From Methylorubrum salsuginis (GTDB lineage: Bacteria > Pseudomonadota > Alphaproteobacteria > Rhizobiales > Beijerinckiaceae), in assembly GCF_900114375.1 (NCBI RefSeq), contig NZ_FOSV01000001.1, positions 364,600 through 428,599 on the forward strand: a DNA stretch of 64,000 bases, given 5' to 3'. The stretch's first letter is position 1; each line of letters begins with the position of its first letter. Positions 54,761 to 63,271 of this stretch are shown here, one piece after another. The notes below the pieces were generated by a model. The model was not told the origin of the DNA. It saw nothing but the letters and a program-made list of their open reading frames with translations, and did no database searches. The position numbers and the translations under genes are program-made.

Positions 54761-56505
54761 GGGGTCGCGCCCGGCATAACGGCCCAGGCGGAGACCCCGA
54801 CCGGCTTGCCGCCGTTGATGTTGAAGCCGGTGACGCGCCCGGCCGGAGTCTTTTGTGCGCCGGTGGCGGCGAAGGCCTCGGCGAAGCGGTCCTCGACCAG
54901 AACGAGGCGGCAGCCGCCGGCGTTCAGGAAGTCGCGCGCGTCCTCGGCCGCGTTGAGCATGGCGAGATCGGTTCCAAGGGTGAAGACGAGGCTCGGCTCG
55001 CGCAGGCCCAACGTTCCGGTGCGGACGCCTTCGCAGGGCAGGCTATCGCGCAAGGCGGCGAGCCGCGGGGCGAGCTTGAGGCTCTGGAGCACCGGCTGGG
55101 TCAGGCCGAACACCGCGGGCGAGACGATGAGTGACGCGAGGATGGCGAGCACCAGCGCCCCCTCCCCCGCGCCGCGGCGGAAGGCGGCGAGCGCCATCGC
55201 GGCGAGCGCGCAGGCGGCGAGAAGGAACGGCAGGGCGACGAGCGGCAGCACGCCGTCGAGGCGCCATGCGGCGGCACTCAGGCCCAGCGTCAGCCCCACC
55301 GGGATCAGCACGACGAGGCCGGCGACCCAGGCGGCGCCGGGTCGGCGCGGATCGAGGGCGCCGCGATGGAGCGCCAGCACGGTCAGGATGGCGACGGCCG
55401 GCATCAGGGGCAGGACGTAATGCGGGAGCTTGGTCGGCAGCGCCTCGAAGATCAGCCACATCGGCACGATCCAGGCGAGCAGCAAAGCCACCGCTTCCTC
55501 GCCCCGCCTCGCCCAGGCGAAGGGGATGGCCAAAGCCGCGAAGGCCGCGCCCGGCCAGAAGGTGGCGAAGAAGGCGAGCGCGTAGGCGCCCGGCGGCCCC
55601 CAATGCTTCTCGGCCGCACCGCCGACCTTGCCGAGCATGTCCTTGCCCACGGCCTCGCCGAAGAAGGCGCCGCCGCTCTTCCAGGCGATGGCCGCGAACC
55701 ACGGCGCCACCACCGCGAGGACGAGCGCGAGGCCGAGGCGGGGGCGCAGATCGAGCAGCCAGCGGGCCGAGCCCTCGCGCAGCGACAGGACGAGGGCGGC
55801 GAGGCCGGCAAACAGCGGCACCATCGGCCCCTTGATCAGGATGCCGAGCGCCATGCCGAGCCAGAAGATCACGGCCGTCCCCAGGCTCGCCGGCCCGCGC
55901 CGCCGCTCCAGCCGGGCGCGTCCGAGCCAGGCGCGGGCGAGCGCCCCGAAGCTCGCGACCGCGCAGGCGGTCAGCAGCGCATCGGTCTTGGCGAGCCGCG
56001 CCTCGGCCGAGAGCATCAGGCAGGCGCCGAAGAGCGCCGCGGCGAGCAGAGCCCCGCGCCGGGGCAGGAGGGCGAGCGCGGCCCAGTAGGTCAGCAGGAT
56101 CGCGGCCAGCGCCCCGATCAGCGAGGGAATGCGGTAGAGGCCGATCGCGGTGCGCGCCTGCGGGACGCCGAGCGCCTCGGCCGCCGCGACGGTGGCGGCC
56201 TGGGCCCAGTAGATGCCGACCGGCTTCTTGTGGCGGGCTTCCGCCTGGAAGCGGATATCGACGAGATCGCCCGTCTCCAGCATCTGCTTGGAGGCCTGGG
56301 CGAAGCGCGGCTCGTCCCGGTCCATCGGCTGGAGCGAGGCGAGGCCGGGCAGGAAGCAGGCGAGGCCGAGGAGCAGCAGCAGCGCGCAGGCACGCCCGTG
56401 GCTCGCCGCGCCAAAGGCGAGCAGGCCGTCCGCCGCCCGCAGCAGGCGCGCCAGCGGGCCGGCGATGACGCGCGCCGTCGGGAACGGGCGGGAGAGGACG
56501 GGCAT
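54757..56505 (-). CDS. GT39-family membrane glycosyltransferase (ArnT/PMT-like)
   Basis: 582 residues with about 12 helices. SLQPMDRDEPRFAQASKQML carries the Asp-Glu that is catalytic in ArnT/PMT enzymes (MDRDEPRFA), then HKKPVGIYWAQAATVAAAEA gives the family KPP-like loop. Such enzymes use lipid-linked sugars in the periplasm to modify lipid A, core or proteins. The gene heads the run GT39-GT2-LABN-DUF2721, so substrate synthesis and transfer are encoded together. The sugar (aminoarabinose, galacturonate, mannose) cannot be told from sequence. Confidence 0.92.
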   Translation of the reverse strand: MPVLSRPFPTARVIAGPLARLLRAADGLLAFGAASHGRACALLLLLGLACFLPGLASLQPMDRDEPRFAQASKQMLETGDLVDIRFQAEARHKKPVGIYWAQAATVAAAEALGVPQARTAIGLYRIPSLIGALAAILLTYWAALALLPRRGALLAAALFGACLMLSAEARLAKTDALLTACAVASFGALARAWLGRARLERRRGPASLGTAVIFWLGMALGILIKGPMVPLFAGLAALVLSLREGSARWLLDLRPRLGLALVLAVVAPWFAAIAWKSGGAFFGEAVGKDMLGKVGGAAEKHWGPPGAYALAFFATFWPGAAFAALAIPFAWARRGEEAVALLLAWIVPMWLIFEALPTKLPHYVLPLMPAVAILTVLALHRGALDPRRPGAAWVAGLVVLIPVGLTLGLSAAAWRLDGVLPLVALPFLLAACALAAMALAAFRRGAGEGALVLAILASLIVSPAVFGLTQPVLQSLKLAPRLAALRDSLPCEGVRTGTLGLREPSLVFTLGTDLAMLNAAEDARDFLNAGGCRLVLVEDRFAEAFAATGAQKTPAGRVTGFNINGGKPVGVSAWAVMPGATP

Positions 56506-56714
56506 CGGCGGCTTTAAGGGGCTGACCTTCGTCGAGGCCGACGGATGGCCCCGGCCCGGCCCGGCGCCGTGTCGGTGATCCCGCCGGGATTGTCAAATTC
56601 CCCCGGCTCTTCCCAGGGTCTCGTGCGCTCCCGCACATGAGTGTCCGCGCCAGGGCAAGGCAAACATGCGCCGGGCGGGTAGCCGGAGCGGAGGGGCGCC
56701 CCTATATTCGGCTC

Positions 56715-56909
56715 ATGGCAAACAACAGCGCAAATCCCTACACCCTCGAAATCGAAGCTTGCGAGCGCCCGGCCGGGCACTTCACCTGGGCGATCCGCCG
56801 AAACGGCAAGCTGTTCCAGCGCGCCGACCGGGTCCAGACCACGGAAGAGGCAGCCGAGCGCAGCGGGCTCGCCGCTCTCGAAAAGCTCCTGAGCGGCCGC
56901 GAGCGCTGA
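56715..56909 (+). CDS. Small conserved hypothetical protein
   Basis: 64 residues: MANNSANPYTLEIEACERPA, then GHFTWAIRRNGKLFQRADRV and TTEEAAERSGLAALEKLLSG. The F-x-W-x-I-R-x-x-G-K-L sequence followed by an E-E-A-x-x-x-G helix looks like a small beta-alpha domain. An in-frame ATG at 56637 exists but precedes no such structure. It is followed by a hairpin terminator at 56970. Role unknown. Confidence 0.75.
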   Translation: MANNSANPYTLEIEACERPAGHFTWAIRRNGKLFQRADRVQTTEEAAERSGLAALEKLLSGRER

Positions 56910-56969
56910 TCCGGTAGGCCGCCCGGGCGGCCCACCGCGCTCCCCCCAGCAAATCCACGACGAACCGCG

Positions 56970-57005
56970 AAAAGGCTCCCGGGTCCGACCCCCGTGGGGC
57001 CTTTT
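56970..57005 (+). terminator. Rho-independent-like terminator
   Basis: AAAAGGCTCC pairs with GGGGCCTTTT (one G-T pair), an A-tract before and T-tract at the stem end, between the 64-residue gene and the acyl-CoA synthetase gene. Confidence 0.7.
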
Positions 57006-57063
57006 CCGTCGTTGATCCATGATGACGCTCGGCTAAATTCGCCCCCAACAGGGAGGCGACGCC

Positions 57064-58707
57064 GTGGCGCGCGAGACGATCCAAAAAACAATCTATGATC
57101 GGGACCTCGACAAGAACCCGGCCAATTACCAGCCGCTGACGCCGCTGACCTATCTCGACCGCGCCGCCCGGACCTTTCCGGATCGGGTCGCCGTCGTTCA
57201 CGGCAGCCTGCGTCGCCCTTATTCCGAGCTTTACGAGCGCACCCGCCGCCTCGCCTCGGCGTTGAAGGCCCGCGGCATCGGCCGGGGCGACACCGTGGCG
57301 GTGCTGCTCGCCAACACGCCCGCGATGATCGAGTGCCACTACGGGGTGCCGATGACGGGGGCGGTGCTCAACACCCTCAACACCCGCCTCGACGCCGAGG
57401 CCATCGGCTTCTGCCTCGACCACGGCGAGGCCAAGGTTTTCATCGTCGATCGCGAGTTTTCGAAGCTCGCCCGCGGCGCGCTGGAAAAAGCGGGCGTGAC
57501 GCCGTTCGTCATCGACTACGACGACCCCGAATTCACCGGCGAGGGCACGGCGCTCGGCGAGACGGATTATGAAACATTCCTGGCCTCGGGCGATCCCGAG
57601 CACGATTGGGCGATGCCCGCGGACGAATGGGACGCCATCTCGCTCAACTACACCTCGGGCACCACGGGCGACCCGAAGGGCGTGGTCTACCACCACCGCG
57701 GCGCGGCCCTCCTGGCGCTCGGCAACGTCATCACAGCGGGGATGGGCCAGCACGCGGTCTATCTCTGGACCCTGCCGATGTTCCACTGCAACGGCTGGTG
57801 CTTTCCGTGGTCGCTCTCGGTGGTGGCCGGCACCCATGTCTGCCTTCGCCAAGTGCGGGCGCCCGCGATGTACGCCGCACTCGCCGAGCACGGCGTGACG
57901 CATCTGTCGGGCGCGCCGATCGTGATGTCGACGCTGCTCAACGCCCCCGAGGACCAGAAGCGGCCCCTCCCCCAACGGGTCCACTTCCTCACCGCCGCCG
58001 CCCCCCCGCCCGAGGCGGTGCTCGCCGCCATGGGGGAGGCGGGCTTCGACGTCACCCATCTCTACGGGCTGACCGAGACCTACGGCCCGGCGGTGGTGAA
58101 CGCGTGGCACGAGGAATGGAGCGATCTGCCCTCCGACCAGCGGGCGAAGAAGAAGGCCCGCCAGGGCGTGCGCTATCCCGTGCTGGAGGGGCTCGACGTG
58201 CGCGACCCCGAGAGCATGGACTCGCTGCCGGCCGATGGGCAGACCATCGGCGAGGTGATGTTCCGCGGCAACGTGGTGATGCGCGGCTATCTGAAGAACC
58301 CGAAATCGACGAACGAGGCCTTCAAGGGCGGCTGGTTCCGCTCCGGCGACCTCGGGGTGAAGCACCCCGACGGCTACATCCAGCTCAAAGATCGCTCGAA
58401 GGACATCATCATTTCGGGCGGCGAGAACATCTCCTCGATCGAGGTCGAGGACGCCCTGTTCAAGCACCCGGCGGTGGCCGCCGCCGCCGTGGTGGCCAAG
58501 CCCGACGACAAATGGGGCGAGACCCCGTGCGCCTTCGTCGAGCTGAAGGAGGGGCAGGAGGTCTCCCCCGAAGACCTGATCGCGTGGTGCCGCGAGCGGC
58601 TCGCGCCCTACAAGCTGCCGCGCCACGTCGTGTTCGGGGAGCTGCCCAAAACCTCGACGGGGAAGGTCCAGAAATTCGTGCTGCGGGAGAAGGCGCGGGA
58701 GGGCTGA
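57064..58707 (+). CDS. Acyl-CoA synthetase (AMP-forming)
   Basis: 547 residues from a GTG. ANL-superfamily motifs in order: A3 as NYTSGTTGDPKGVVYHH (about 195-210), A5 as THLYGLTETYGPAVVNAWHE, A7/A8 as GWFRSGDLGVKHPDGYIQLK followed by DRSKDIIISGGENISSIEVE, and the catalytic Lys in LPKTSTGKVQKFVLR. Length and sequence match the branch of short/medium-chain and 3-methylmercaptopropionate CoA ligases. It activates a carboxylic acid via an acyl-adenylate. The substrate is not predictable, though the pocket region with PMFHCNGWCFPW is shared by that branch. Monocistronic, after a terminator. Confidence 0.94.
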   Translation: MARETIQKTIYDRDLDKNPANYQPLTPLTYLDRAARTFPDRVAVVHGSLRRPYSELYERTRRLASALKARGIGRGDTVAVLLANTPAMIECHYGVPMTGAVLNTLNTRLDAEAIGFCLDHGEAKVFIVDREFSKLARGALEKAGVTPFVIDYDDPEFTGEGTALGETDYETFLASGDPEHDWAMPADEWDAISLNYTSGTTGDPKGVVYHHRGAALLALGNVITAGMGQHAVYLWTLPMFHCNGWCFPWSLSVVAGTHVCLRQVRAPAMYAALAEHGVTHLSGAPIVMSTLLNAPEDQKRPLPQRVHFLTAAAPPPEAVLAAMGEAGFDVTHLYGLTETYGPAVVNAWHEEWSDLPSDQRAKKKARQGVRYPVLEGLDVRDPESMDSLPADGQTIGEVMFRGNVVMRGYLKNPKSTNEAFKGGWFRSGDLGVKHPDGYIQLKDRSKDIIISGGENISSIEVEDALFKHPAVAAAAVVAKPDDKWGETPCAFVELKEGQEVSPEDLIAWCRERLAPYKLPRHVVFGELPKTSTGKVQKFVLREKAREG

Positions 58708-58747
58708 GGAGCCTTTGTCCCGCGCGCCAGCCGTGTATCATGGCGCC

Positions 58748-58978
58748 ATGACGGAGCTTCTGGACAAGGCGTTCACGACGGCGCGGGCTCTCTCTCCGGA
58801 GATGCAGGACGAGATCGCGCGCGTCGTGCTGGCCCTGGCCGGCGATGATCAGCAGCCCGTCTACGCGTTCACCCCCGAAGAGGAGGCGGAACTGGACGAG
58901 TCCGAAGCCGCCGCGCGCCGTGGCGACTTCGCCACCGACGACGAGGTCCGCGCCATCTGGGCGAAGCATGGCCTGTGA
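58748..58978 (+). CDS. Antitoxin of a ParE/RelE-type module
   Basis: 76 residues: TELLDKAFTTARALSPEMQD, EIARVVLALAGDDQQPVYAF, TPEEEAELDESEAAARRGDF, then ATDDEVRAIWAKHGL. The C-terminal acidic helix and the phrase E-x-E-A-x-x-x-G-x-F-A-x-D-x-E-V-x-x-x-W match type II antitoxins that neutralise ParE/RelE toxins. The stop overlaps the toxin start by 4 bp (GTGA), the standard layout. The toxin gene downstream carries a nonsense codon, so the antitoxin is now without a functional partner unless the stop is read through. Confidence 0.86.
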   Translation: MTELLDKAFTTARALSPEMQDEIARVVLALAGDDQQPVYAFTPEEEAELDESEAAARRGDFATDDEVRAIWAKHGL

Positions 58979-59253
58979 GGCTGCGTCTCACCACCCCGGC
59001 CGCGCGTCAGCTCGATCGTGTGCTGACCTACATCGCGCAGCATAATCCGCAGGGTGCGCGCCGTGTGTAGGAGCGTCTGTCCTACGTGCTGAACGTGCTC
59101 CTGCAACATCCCTATACCGGACACCGCACGGCTCGGCCCGGCATCCTTCGTATGGTGGTGTCGCCCTATCCTTACGCCATCACCTATTGCGTGATGGGCG
59201 ATGAGATCGTCGTTCTCGGGGTTCGCCACACCGCGCGGCGGCCGCTGGCCTGA
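58975..59253 (+). pseudogene. ParE/RelE-type toxin with internal TAG stop
   Basis: Reading from GTG at 58975 gives VRLRLTTPAARQLDRVLTYI, AQHNPQGARRV, then TAG at 59068-59070 (codon 32), then ERLSYVLNVLLQHPYTGHRT, ARPGILRMVVSPYPYAITYC and GVRHTARRPLA to a TGA at 59251-59253. The whole is 92 codons, the usual ParE length, and the part after TAG retains the family end RHTARRP. A CAG to TAG change (Gln) is the simplest cause. Loss of the toxin explains how the antitoxin survives alone. Confidence 0.88.
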
Positions 59254-59360
59254 TCTGGAGGCCTGCCGAGGTCTCGCCGGAGCGCGTAGGCTCGCAACAG
59301 TCGAATCGGCAGACCCGCGCTGCGCTCTCGGGGTGATGATCGGCGGTCTCGGGGGGCACG

Positions 59361-60520
59361 ATGGCGACGACGCGCAGGACCGTGGTGTTCGGCACGGCAG
59401 CCCTGGCGGCGGCGACCGCCGGTTCGGCGGCGCATCAGGCTTGGCTCTCGCATGGCGAGCCGGAGGCGCCTGCCCCGCGGCTCGATCCGATCCCGGTCTT
59501 CGATCTGCGTGAATCCGATCCGGCCCGGCACGCCCTCGCGCGGCAGGAACGGGTGCGGGGTCTCGCACAGGCCTGCATCGGCCCGCTGACGCCGGCCGCG
59601 CGCCTCGCGCTCTCGGGGGCAGACGCCCTGGCGCTTCGATGGCTGCGGGCCTCGGGCACGCCCTATGCCGACGAACTTGAGCGCATCGCGGCCGGCACGG
59701 GCATCGGCGGCGTGCCTCTCCTGAACACCAGCTACGAATGGGGCTGCACCGCGCTCGCCGCCCCGGCGCCGGACGGCGGCTCGGCCTGGCTCCTACGCAC
59801 CTTGGACTGGCCCTTCCACGGTCTCGGGCGCGGCGTCGAGCTGTGGCGGCAGAAGGGCCCCGGCGGCGCGTACGCACATCTGTCCTGGCCCGGTGCCGTG
59901 GGCCTCCTGACCGGCATGGCCCCCGGCCGCTTCGCCGCCGCGATCAACCAACCGCCCGTCCGGCGACGCGTGCCCGGCGACAGCGCGACCCTGGATGCGG
60001 CGCTTGCCGCCTTCGTCGCTTGGCGGTCGAGCGGGCGGATGCCGGCCCTGCACCTGCTGCGCCACGTCTTCGAGACGGCGCGCGACCATGCCGAGGCACG
60101 GGCGCTCCTCGAACGCACTCCCATCGCCGCGCCCGCGATCTTCACCCTCGTCGGTCTGCGGCCGGCGGAGACCTGCGTCATCGAGCGGGACATCGAGGCC
60201 TTCGCAACGCAGGAAGGCGTGGCGAGCGCCGCCAATGTCTGGCGCTACGGGACGTTTCCGGGCGTCGGCGCGGCGGCCGCGCCTCGGAGGAGGGGCAGGA
60301 CAGCGCCGAGCGCGCCGCGATGATCGAGAGCTGGGCGGGCCGGGCCGGCGCGCCGTTCGAATGGGTGAAGCCGCCGATCCTCAACGCGATGACGCGGCTG
60401 GCCGTCGAGGCCGATCCCGCCAGGGGAACATTCCGGGCCGTCGGCTACGAGGCGGCGCCGGGGGAGGAGGATCGCGCCGTTCCGGCGACGCAGGTGCTGG
60501 ACTGGAGCGCCGCCTCCTGA
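59361..60520 (+). pseudogene. C45/AAT-like amide hydrolase or acyltransferase, frameshifted near the 3' end
   Basis: N-terminal twin-arginine-like signal (TTRRTVVFGTAALAAATAGS). LLNTSYEWGCTALAAPAPDG contains Cys129 in a Gly-Cys-Thr context, the autoprocessing nucleophile of C45/AAT enzymes, and LLRTLDWPFHG and LLTGMAPGRFAAAINQP follow. The frame that starts at 59361 ends at 60323 in a basic, unlikely tail; the normal C-terminus continues in another frame after about 60285 as ASEEGQDSAERAAMIESWAG, then PFEWVKPPILNAMTRLAVEA, to 60520. One missing base near 60280-60287 would join them. Either a real loss of the last 75 residues or a sequencing error. Confidence 0.8.
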
Positions 60521-60608
60521 GGGAGGTCGGGGACGGCAGCCGAAAGACGCTTAGTGCCGTGCTCGATCAAACGGAAACGTACGCACGGCTCTAAATCTTT
60601 GTTTTGAC

Positions 60609-60652
60609 GCGCATACTTTCGACGAACCGGCATCCACTTCGTCGGAATGCGC
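60609..60652. repeat. Palindromic element, family B
   Basis: GCGCAT-ACT-TTCGACGAA-CCGGCATCCAC-TTCGTCGGA-ATGCGC: arms GCGCAT/ATGCGC and TTCGACGAA/TTCGTCGGA pair across an 11-base loop. Shares ends with the element at 45984-46024. Confidence 0.65.
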
Positions 60653-60748
60653 TCTTAGTTTTATCGAAGGTCGGCCGCCGGCCCTCGGCGGTTCGGTGCC
60701 GCGTCCGTAGGATGACCGCCCCTGACTTCCGGATCCTCCGACCGCTTC

Positions 60749-61141
60749 ATGCCCCGCACGCTCCTCGCTCTGTCGGCCGCCCTCGCCCTCGCCCCGTCGG
60801 CACACGCCCAGATCGTGGAGGACGGGTCGGACGCCGCCATCGGCAAGGAGAACGCGGCCCTCGTCCTCGCGCTGGTCGCCGAGCGCTTCGCGCCGCTCGA
60901 TCCGAAGGTGACGACCCTGCGGTGGGCGGCAGGGACCGGGCGAGGCGCGTGGATCTGCGGCGCGGTCAACGTGAAGAACCGGGACGGGCTCTATATCGGC
61001 GAGCGCGGCTTCGTGGTCGAGGTCGGCAGCCGCTTCTTCGGCCGGGTGCCCGAGGGACCGGAATTGATGAACCCGCGGGCGGAAGGCTTCGCCGAGAAGG
61101 AGCGCATCCGCCGGCTCTTCTTCGACCTGTGCCTGGATTGA
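60749..61141 (+). CDS. Hypothetical secreted protein
   Basis: 130 residues. Signal peptide (PRTLLALSAALALAPSAHA, cleaved before QIVEDG). The mature protein has one Cys pair (WICGAVN and LFFDLCLD), Gly-rich strands (GLYIGERGFVVEVGSRFFG) and a helical end (RAEGFAEKERIRRLFFDLC). Base use is normal for the genome. It follows the disrupted C45 gene by 228 bp including a palindromic element. Not recognised. Confidence 0.68.
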   Translation: MPRTLLALSAALALAPSAHAQIVEDGSDAAIGKENAALVLALVAERFAPLDPKVTTLRWAAGTGRGAWICGAVNVKNRDGLYIGERGFVVEVGSRFFGRVPEGPELMNPRAEGFAEKERIRRLFFDLCLD

Positions 61142-61153
61142 GCGCGCCCGGCC

Positions 61154-61516
61154 TCACCCCACCCCGAGCCGGCGGGCGACATCGATGATCGCGGCCATGC
61201 GGTAGGGCTTCATCACCAGCACGCTCTCGGCCACCTGCCGCGGCTCCTCGGCGCTGTAGCCGGTCACGTAGATCACCGGCAGGGCGGGCTGGAGCGCGCG
61301 GGCGCGCTCGGCGAGGTCCCAGCCGTCGAGCTGGCCCGGCAGGCGGATGTCGGTGAACAGGAGATCGACTTTGGCCCGCCCCCGCAGGAGGTCGTAGGCC
61401 TCCTCCGCCGTGGCGGCGCAGAGCACGTCGTAGCCAGCATCCTCGAACTCCATCGAGACCGCGCTGAGCAGCATCTCCTCGTCCTCGACGACGAGCACGG
61501 TCCGCTTGTCGGACAT
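61154..61516 (-). CDS. Single-domain response regulator
   Basis: 120 residues, a bare receiver without an output domain. TVLVVEDEEMLLSAVSMEFE (acidic pocket), DLLFTDIRLPGQLDGWDLAE with the phospho-Asp, VIYVTGYSAEE (Thr) and VLVMKPYRMAAII (Lys) are all present. Start MSDKRTV at 61514-61516; a longer frame upstream is basic and not receiver-like. It follows, on the same strand, the histidine kinase at 61635-62876 with a REP-like element between, so the kinase is the likely partner. It may act as a phosphate sink or by protein contact. Confidence 0.9.
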   Translation of the reverse strand: MSDKRTVLVVEDEEMLLSAVSMEFEDAGYDVLCAATAEEAYDLLRGRAKVDLLFTDIRLPGQLDGWDLAERARALQPALPVIYVTGYSAEEPRQVAESVLVMKPYRMAAIIDVARRLGVG

Positions 61517-61588
61517 TCTTTTCCGTCTCCCCCCGGCCTTTCCGTCTTCGTCCGCTCTTCTGAGCCGATGCTCTCCGTTCTTGGACCG

Positions 61589-61633
61589 CCTCGTCGTTTT
61601 CCGAAAGCCGGTTCCCCCCTTTCGGGACGATGC
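61589..61633 (-). repeat. REP-like palindromic element, family A, degenerate end
   Basis: On the minus strand: AGCATCGTCCCGAAAGGGGG, AACCGGCTTTCGG, then an altered 3' arm (CGACGAGG for CGATGC). It sits between the histidine kinase and its response regulator, so it may lower downstream expression. Same family as 12739-12785. Confidence 0.7.
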
Positions 61634-61634
61634 T

Positions 61635-62876
61635 CTACCCCGCCGCCGCGAGGCCCGGCGCGAAGCCGAAGCCCGGCGCCGCGGCCTTGTCGGGGGCGGG
61701 GGCGGGCCGGGGCGGTGCGGCGGGGAAGGACAGGCGTATCGTGGTGCCCCGCTCGTGTCCCGACACGATCGCCGCCGCCCCACCCGATTGCTGGGCGAAG
61801 CCGAACACCTGGCTCAAGCCGAGCCCCGTGCCCTGGCCCAGCGGCTTCGTCGTGAAGAACGGCTCGAAGGCCCGTGCCTCCACCTCCGGCGGCATGCCGG
61901 TGCCGGTATCGGCCACCTCGACGCAGACGCCCTCGCCGTCCTGGGTCGGGCCGGTGCGGATCGTCAGCGTGCCGCCGTCCGGCATCGCGTCGCGGGCGTT
62001 GACCGTGAGGTTGAGAAGGGCGTTCTCGAGCTGGTTCGGATCGATGCGCAGCGGCGGCAGCCCCGGCGCCAGATCGGTCTCCAGCCGGATCTTGGCGCCG
62101 ATGGTCCCGCGCAGGAGTTCGGCGAAGGAGCCGATCAGCGCGTTCACGTCGGTGCTCACCGGCGAGAGCGGGTGCTTGCGGGCAAACGCCAGCAGCTTGT
62201 GGGTGACGGAGGCCGCCCGCTCCGAGCCGCGCATGGCGTCGCGCAGCGGCTTCAGCAGCGGGCTGTCGGCGGGCAGGTGGCGCTCGACCCGGTCGAGGTT
62301 GAGCAGCACCACGTTGAGCAGGTTGTTGAAGTCGTGCGCCACGCCGCCGGTGAGTTGGCCCACGGCTTCCATCTTCTGCGACTGGCGCAGCAGCGCCTCG
62401 GTGCGCTGGCGCTCCTCGTTGGCCTGTTTCAAGGCGGCGAGCGCTTGGTCGCGCTCGGTAATGCGGGCGCGCAATTCCTCGTTGGCCCGGCGCAGCTGCG
62501 TCGGCGAAGGCAGGCTCAGCGCCCGGGGCATCAGGTACCACAGGGCCAGCGAGGTGCCGATCGAGGCCGCGGCGGTGACGATCTTGACCATCGCCTCCAG
62601 CCCGTAATCCGGCACGTAGAGCGTCCAGATCGCCATCAGGTGCGTGGCGCCGCAGGCGGTGATGAACACCGCGAACGACCAGAACACCCAGCCGAACACC
62701 ACGTCGCGGCGGCGGGAGACGAAGGTGGCGAGCGCCACCGGAATCGAGAAATAGGCGAGCGCGATCAGCAGGTCGGTGACGATGTGCGTCCAGATCAGCT
62801 CCGGCCGCCACAGCAGGCAGATGCCGTGGGGCGAGAGGTTTTCCACCTCCCAGAGTCGCCGCAGACCGTCGAGCAT
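61635..62876 (-). CDS. Histidine kinase with an ethylene-receptor-like membrane sensor
   Basis: 413 residues from the ATG at 62874-62876 (a frame from 63002 would read through a palindromic repeat). Three helices at about 28-52, 62-86 and 95-117 carry WTHIVTDLLIALAYFSIPVA and FAVFITACGATHLMAIWT. Asp35, Tyr42, Ile72, Cys75 and His79 align at a constant offset of 10 with D25, Y32, I62, C65 and H69 of plant ETR1, which bind the copper cofactor and ethylene. Then a coiled coil, HisKA with [20 protein letters not shown] (His181), and HATPase motifs ALLNLTVNARDAMPDGG, VADTGTGMPPEV and [14 protein letters not shown]. It likely senses ethylene or copper at the membrane and pairs with the response regulator at 61154-61516. 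Confidence 0.9.
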   Translation of the reverse strand: MLDGLRRLWEVENLSPHGICLLWRPELIWTHIVTDLLIALAYFSIPVALATFVSRRRDVVFGWVFWSFAVFITACGATHLMAIWTLYVPDYGLEAMVKIVTAAASIGTSLALWYLMPRALSLPSPTQLRRANEELRARITERDQALAALKQANEERQRTEALLRQSQKMEAVGQLTGGVAHDFNNLLNVVLLNLDRVERHLPADSPLLKPLRDAMRGSERAASVTHKLLAFARKHPLSPVSTDVNALIGSFAELLRGTIGAKIRLETDLAPGLPPLRIDPNQLENALLNLTVNARDAMPDGGTLTIRTGPTQDGEGVCVEVADTGTGMPPEVEARAFEPFFTTKPLGQGTGLGLSQVFGFAQQSGGAAAIVSGHERGTTIRLSFPAAPPRPAPAPDKAAAPGFGFAPGLAAAG

Positions 62877-63271
62877 CGGACCCTTTCCGCCGCTGGAGCA
62901 TCGTTCCGAAGGGAGACCGCCGGCCTTCGGAAAAAGACGATGCCGAAACAAGGGCGTGAACCGCGCCAGCTCATTGGTGCCGCGCTCGGACACGGTTGAC
63001 AATCCCGCCCGACCTCACAGTCGCGGCACGGCGCGACAGGATCGACCCGGCTTTTACCAAGCGGCACGGAACAGGACCGATGGTCCTGTTCCGTGGGTCC
63101 GGCGGACGCCCGCCGCCCCGCCGTCGCGGGGGCGATCGGCGATGAGGCAGGATCATCGCCGATGGGTATTATTGGAGGCGCCCGCCCTGCGCGGCGACGC
63201 CTTGCGTCGATCGATTAAGGGTTGCTTAACCATGAAGGCCCCACATCGAGCGGGAATCGAGGGGTAGCGCG
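62877..63271. promoter_or_regulatory. 395-bp divergent intergenic region
   Basis: Between the leftward histidine kinase and the rightward AMP-binding gene. Holds a REP-like element at 62897-62943 and a short palindrome GGAACAGGACCGATGGTCCTGTTCC (63069-63093). The promoter of the AMP-binding gene should lie near 63160-63250, where the sequence is less GC-rich (GTATTATTGG). No gene seen. Confidence 0.5.
62897..62943 (+). repeat. REP-like palindromic element, family A
   Basis: AGCATCGTTCCGAAGGGAGA to GACGATGC; outer arms GCATCGT/ACGATGC and inner TTCCGAAGG/CCTTCGGAA. Just 21 bp upstream of the kinase start. Confidence 0.75.
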
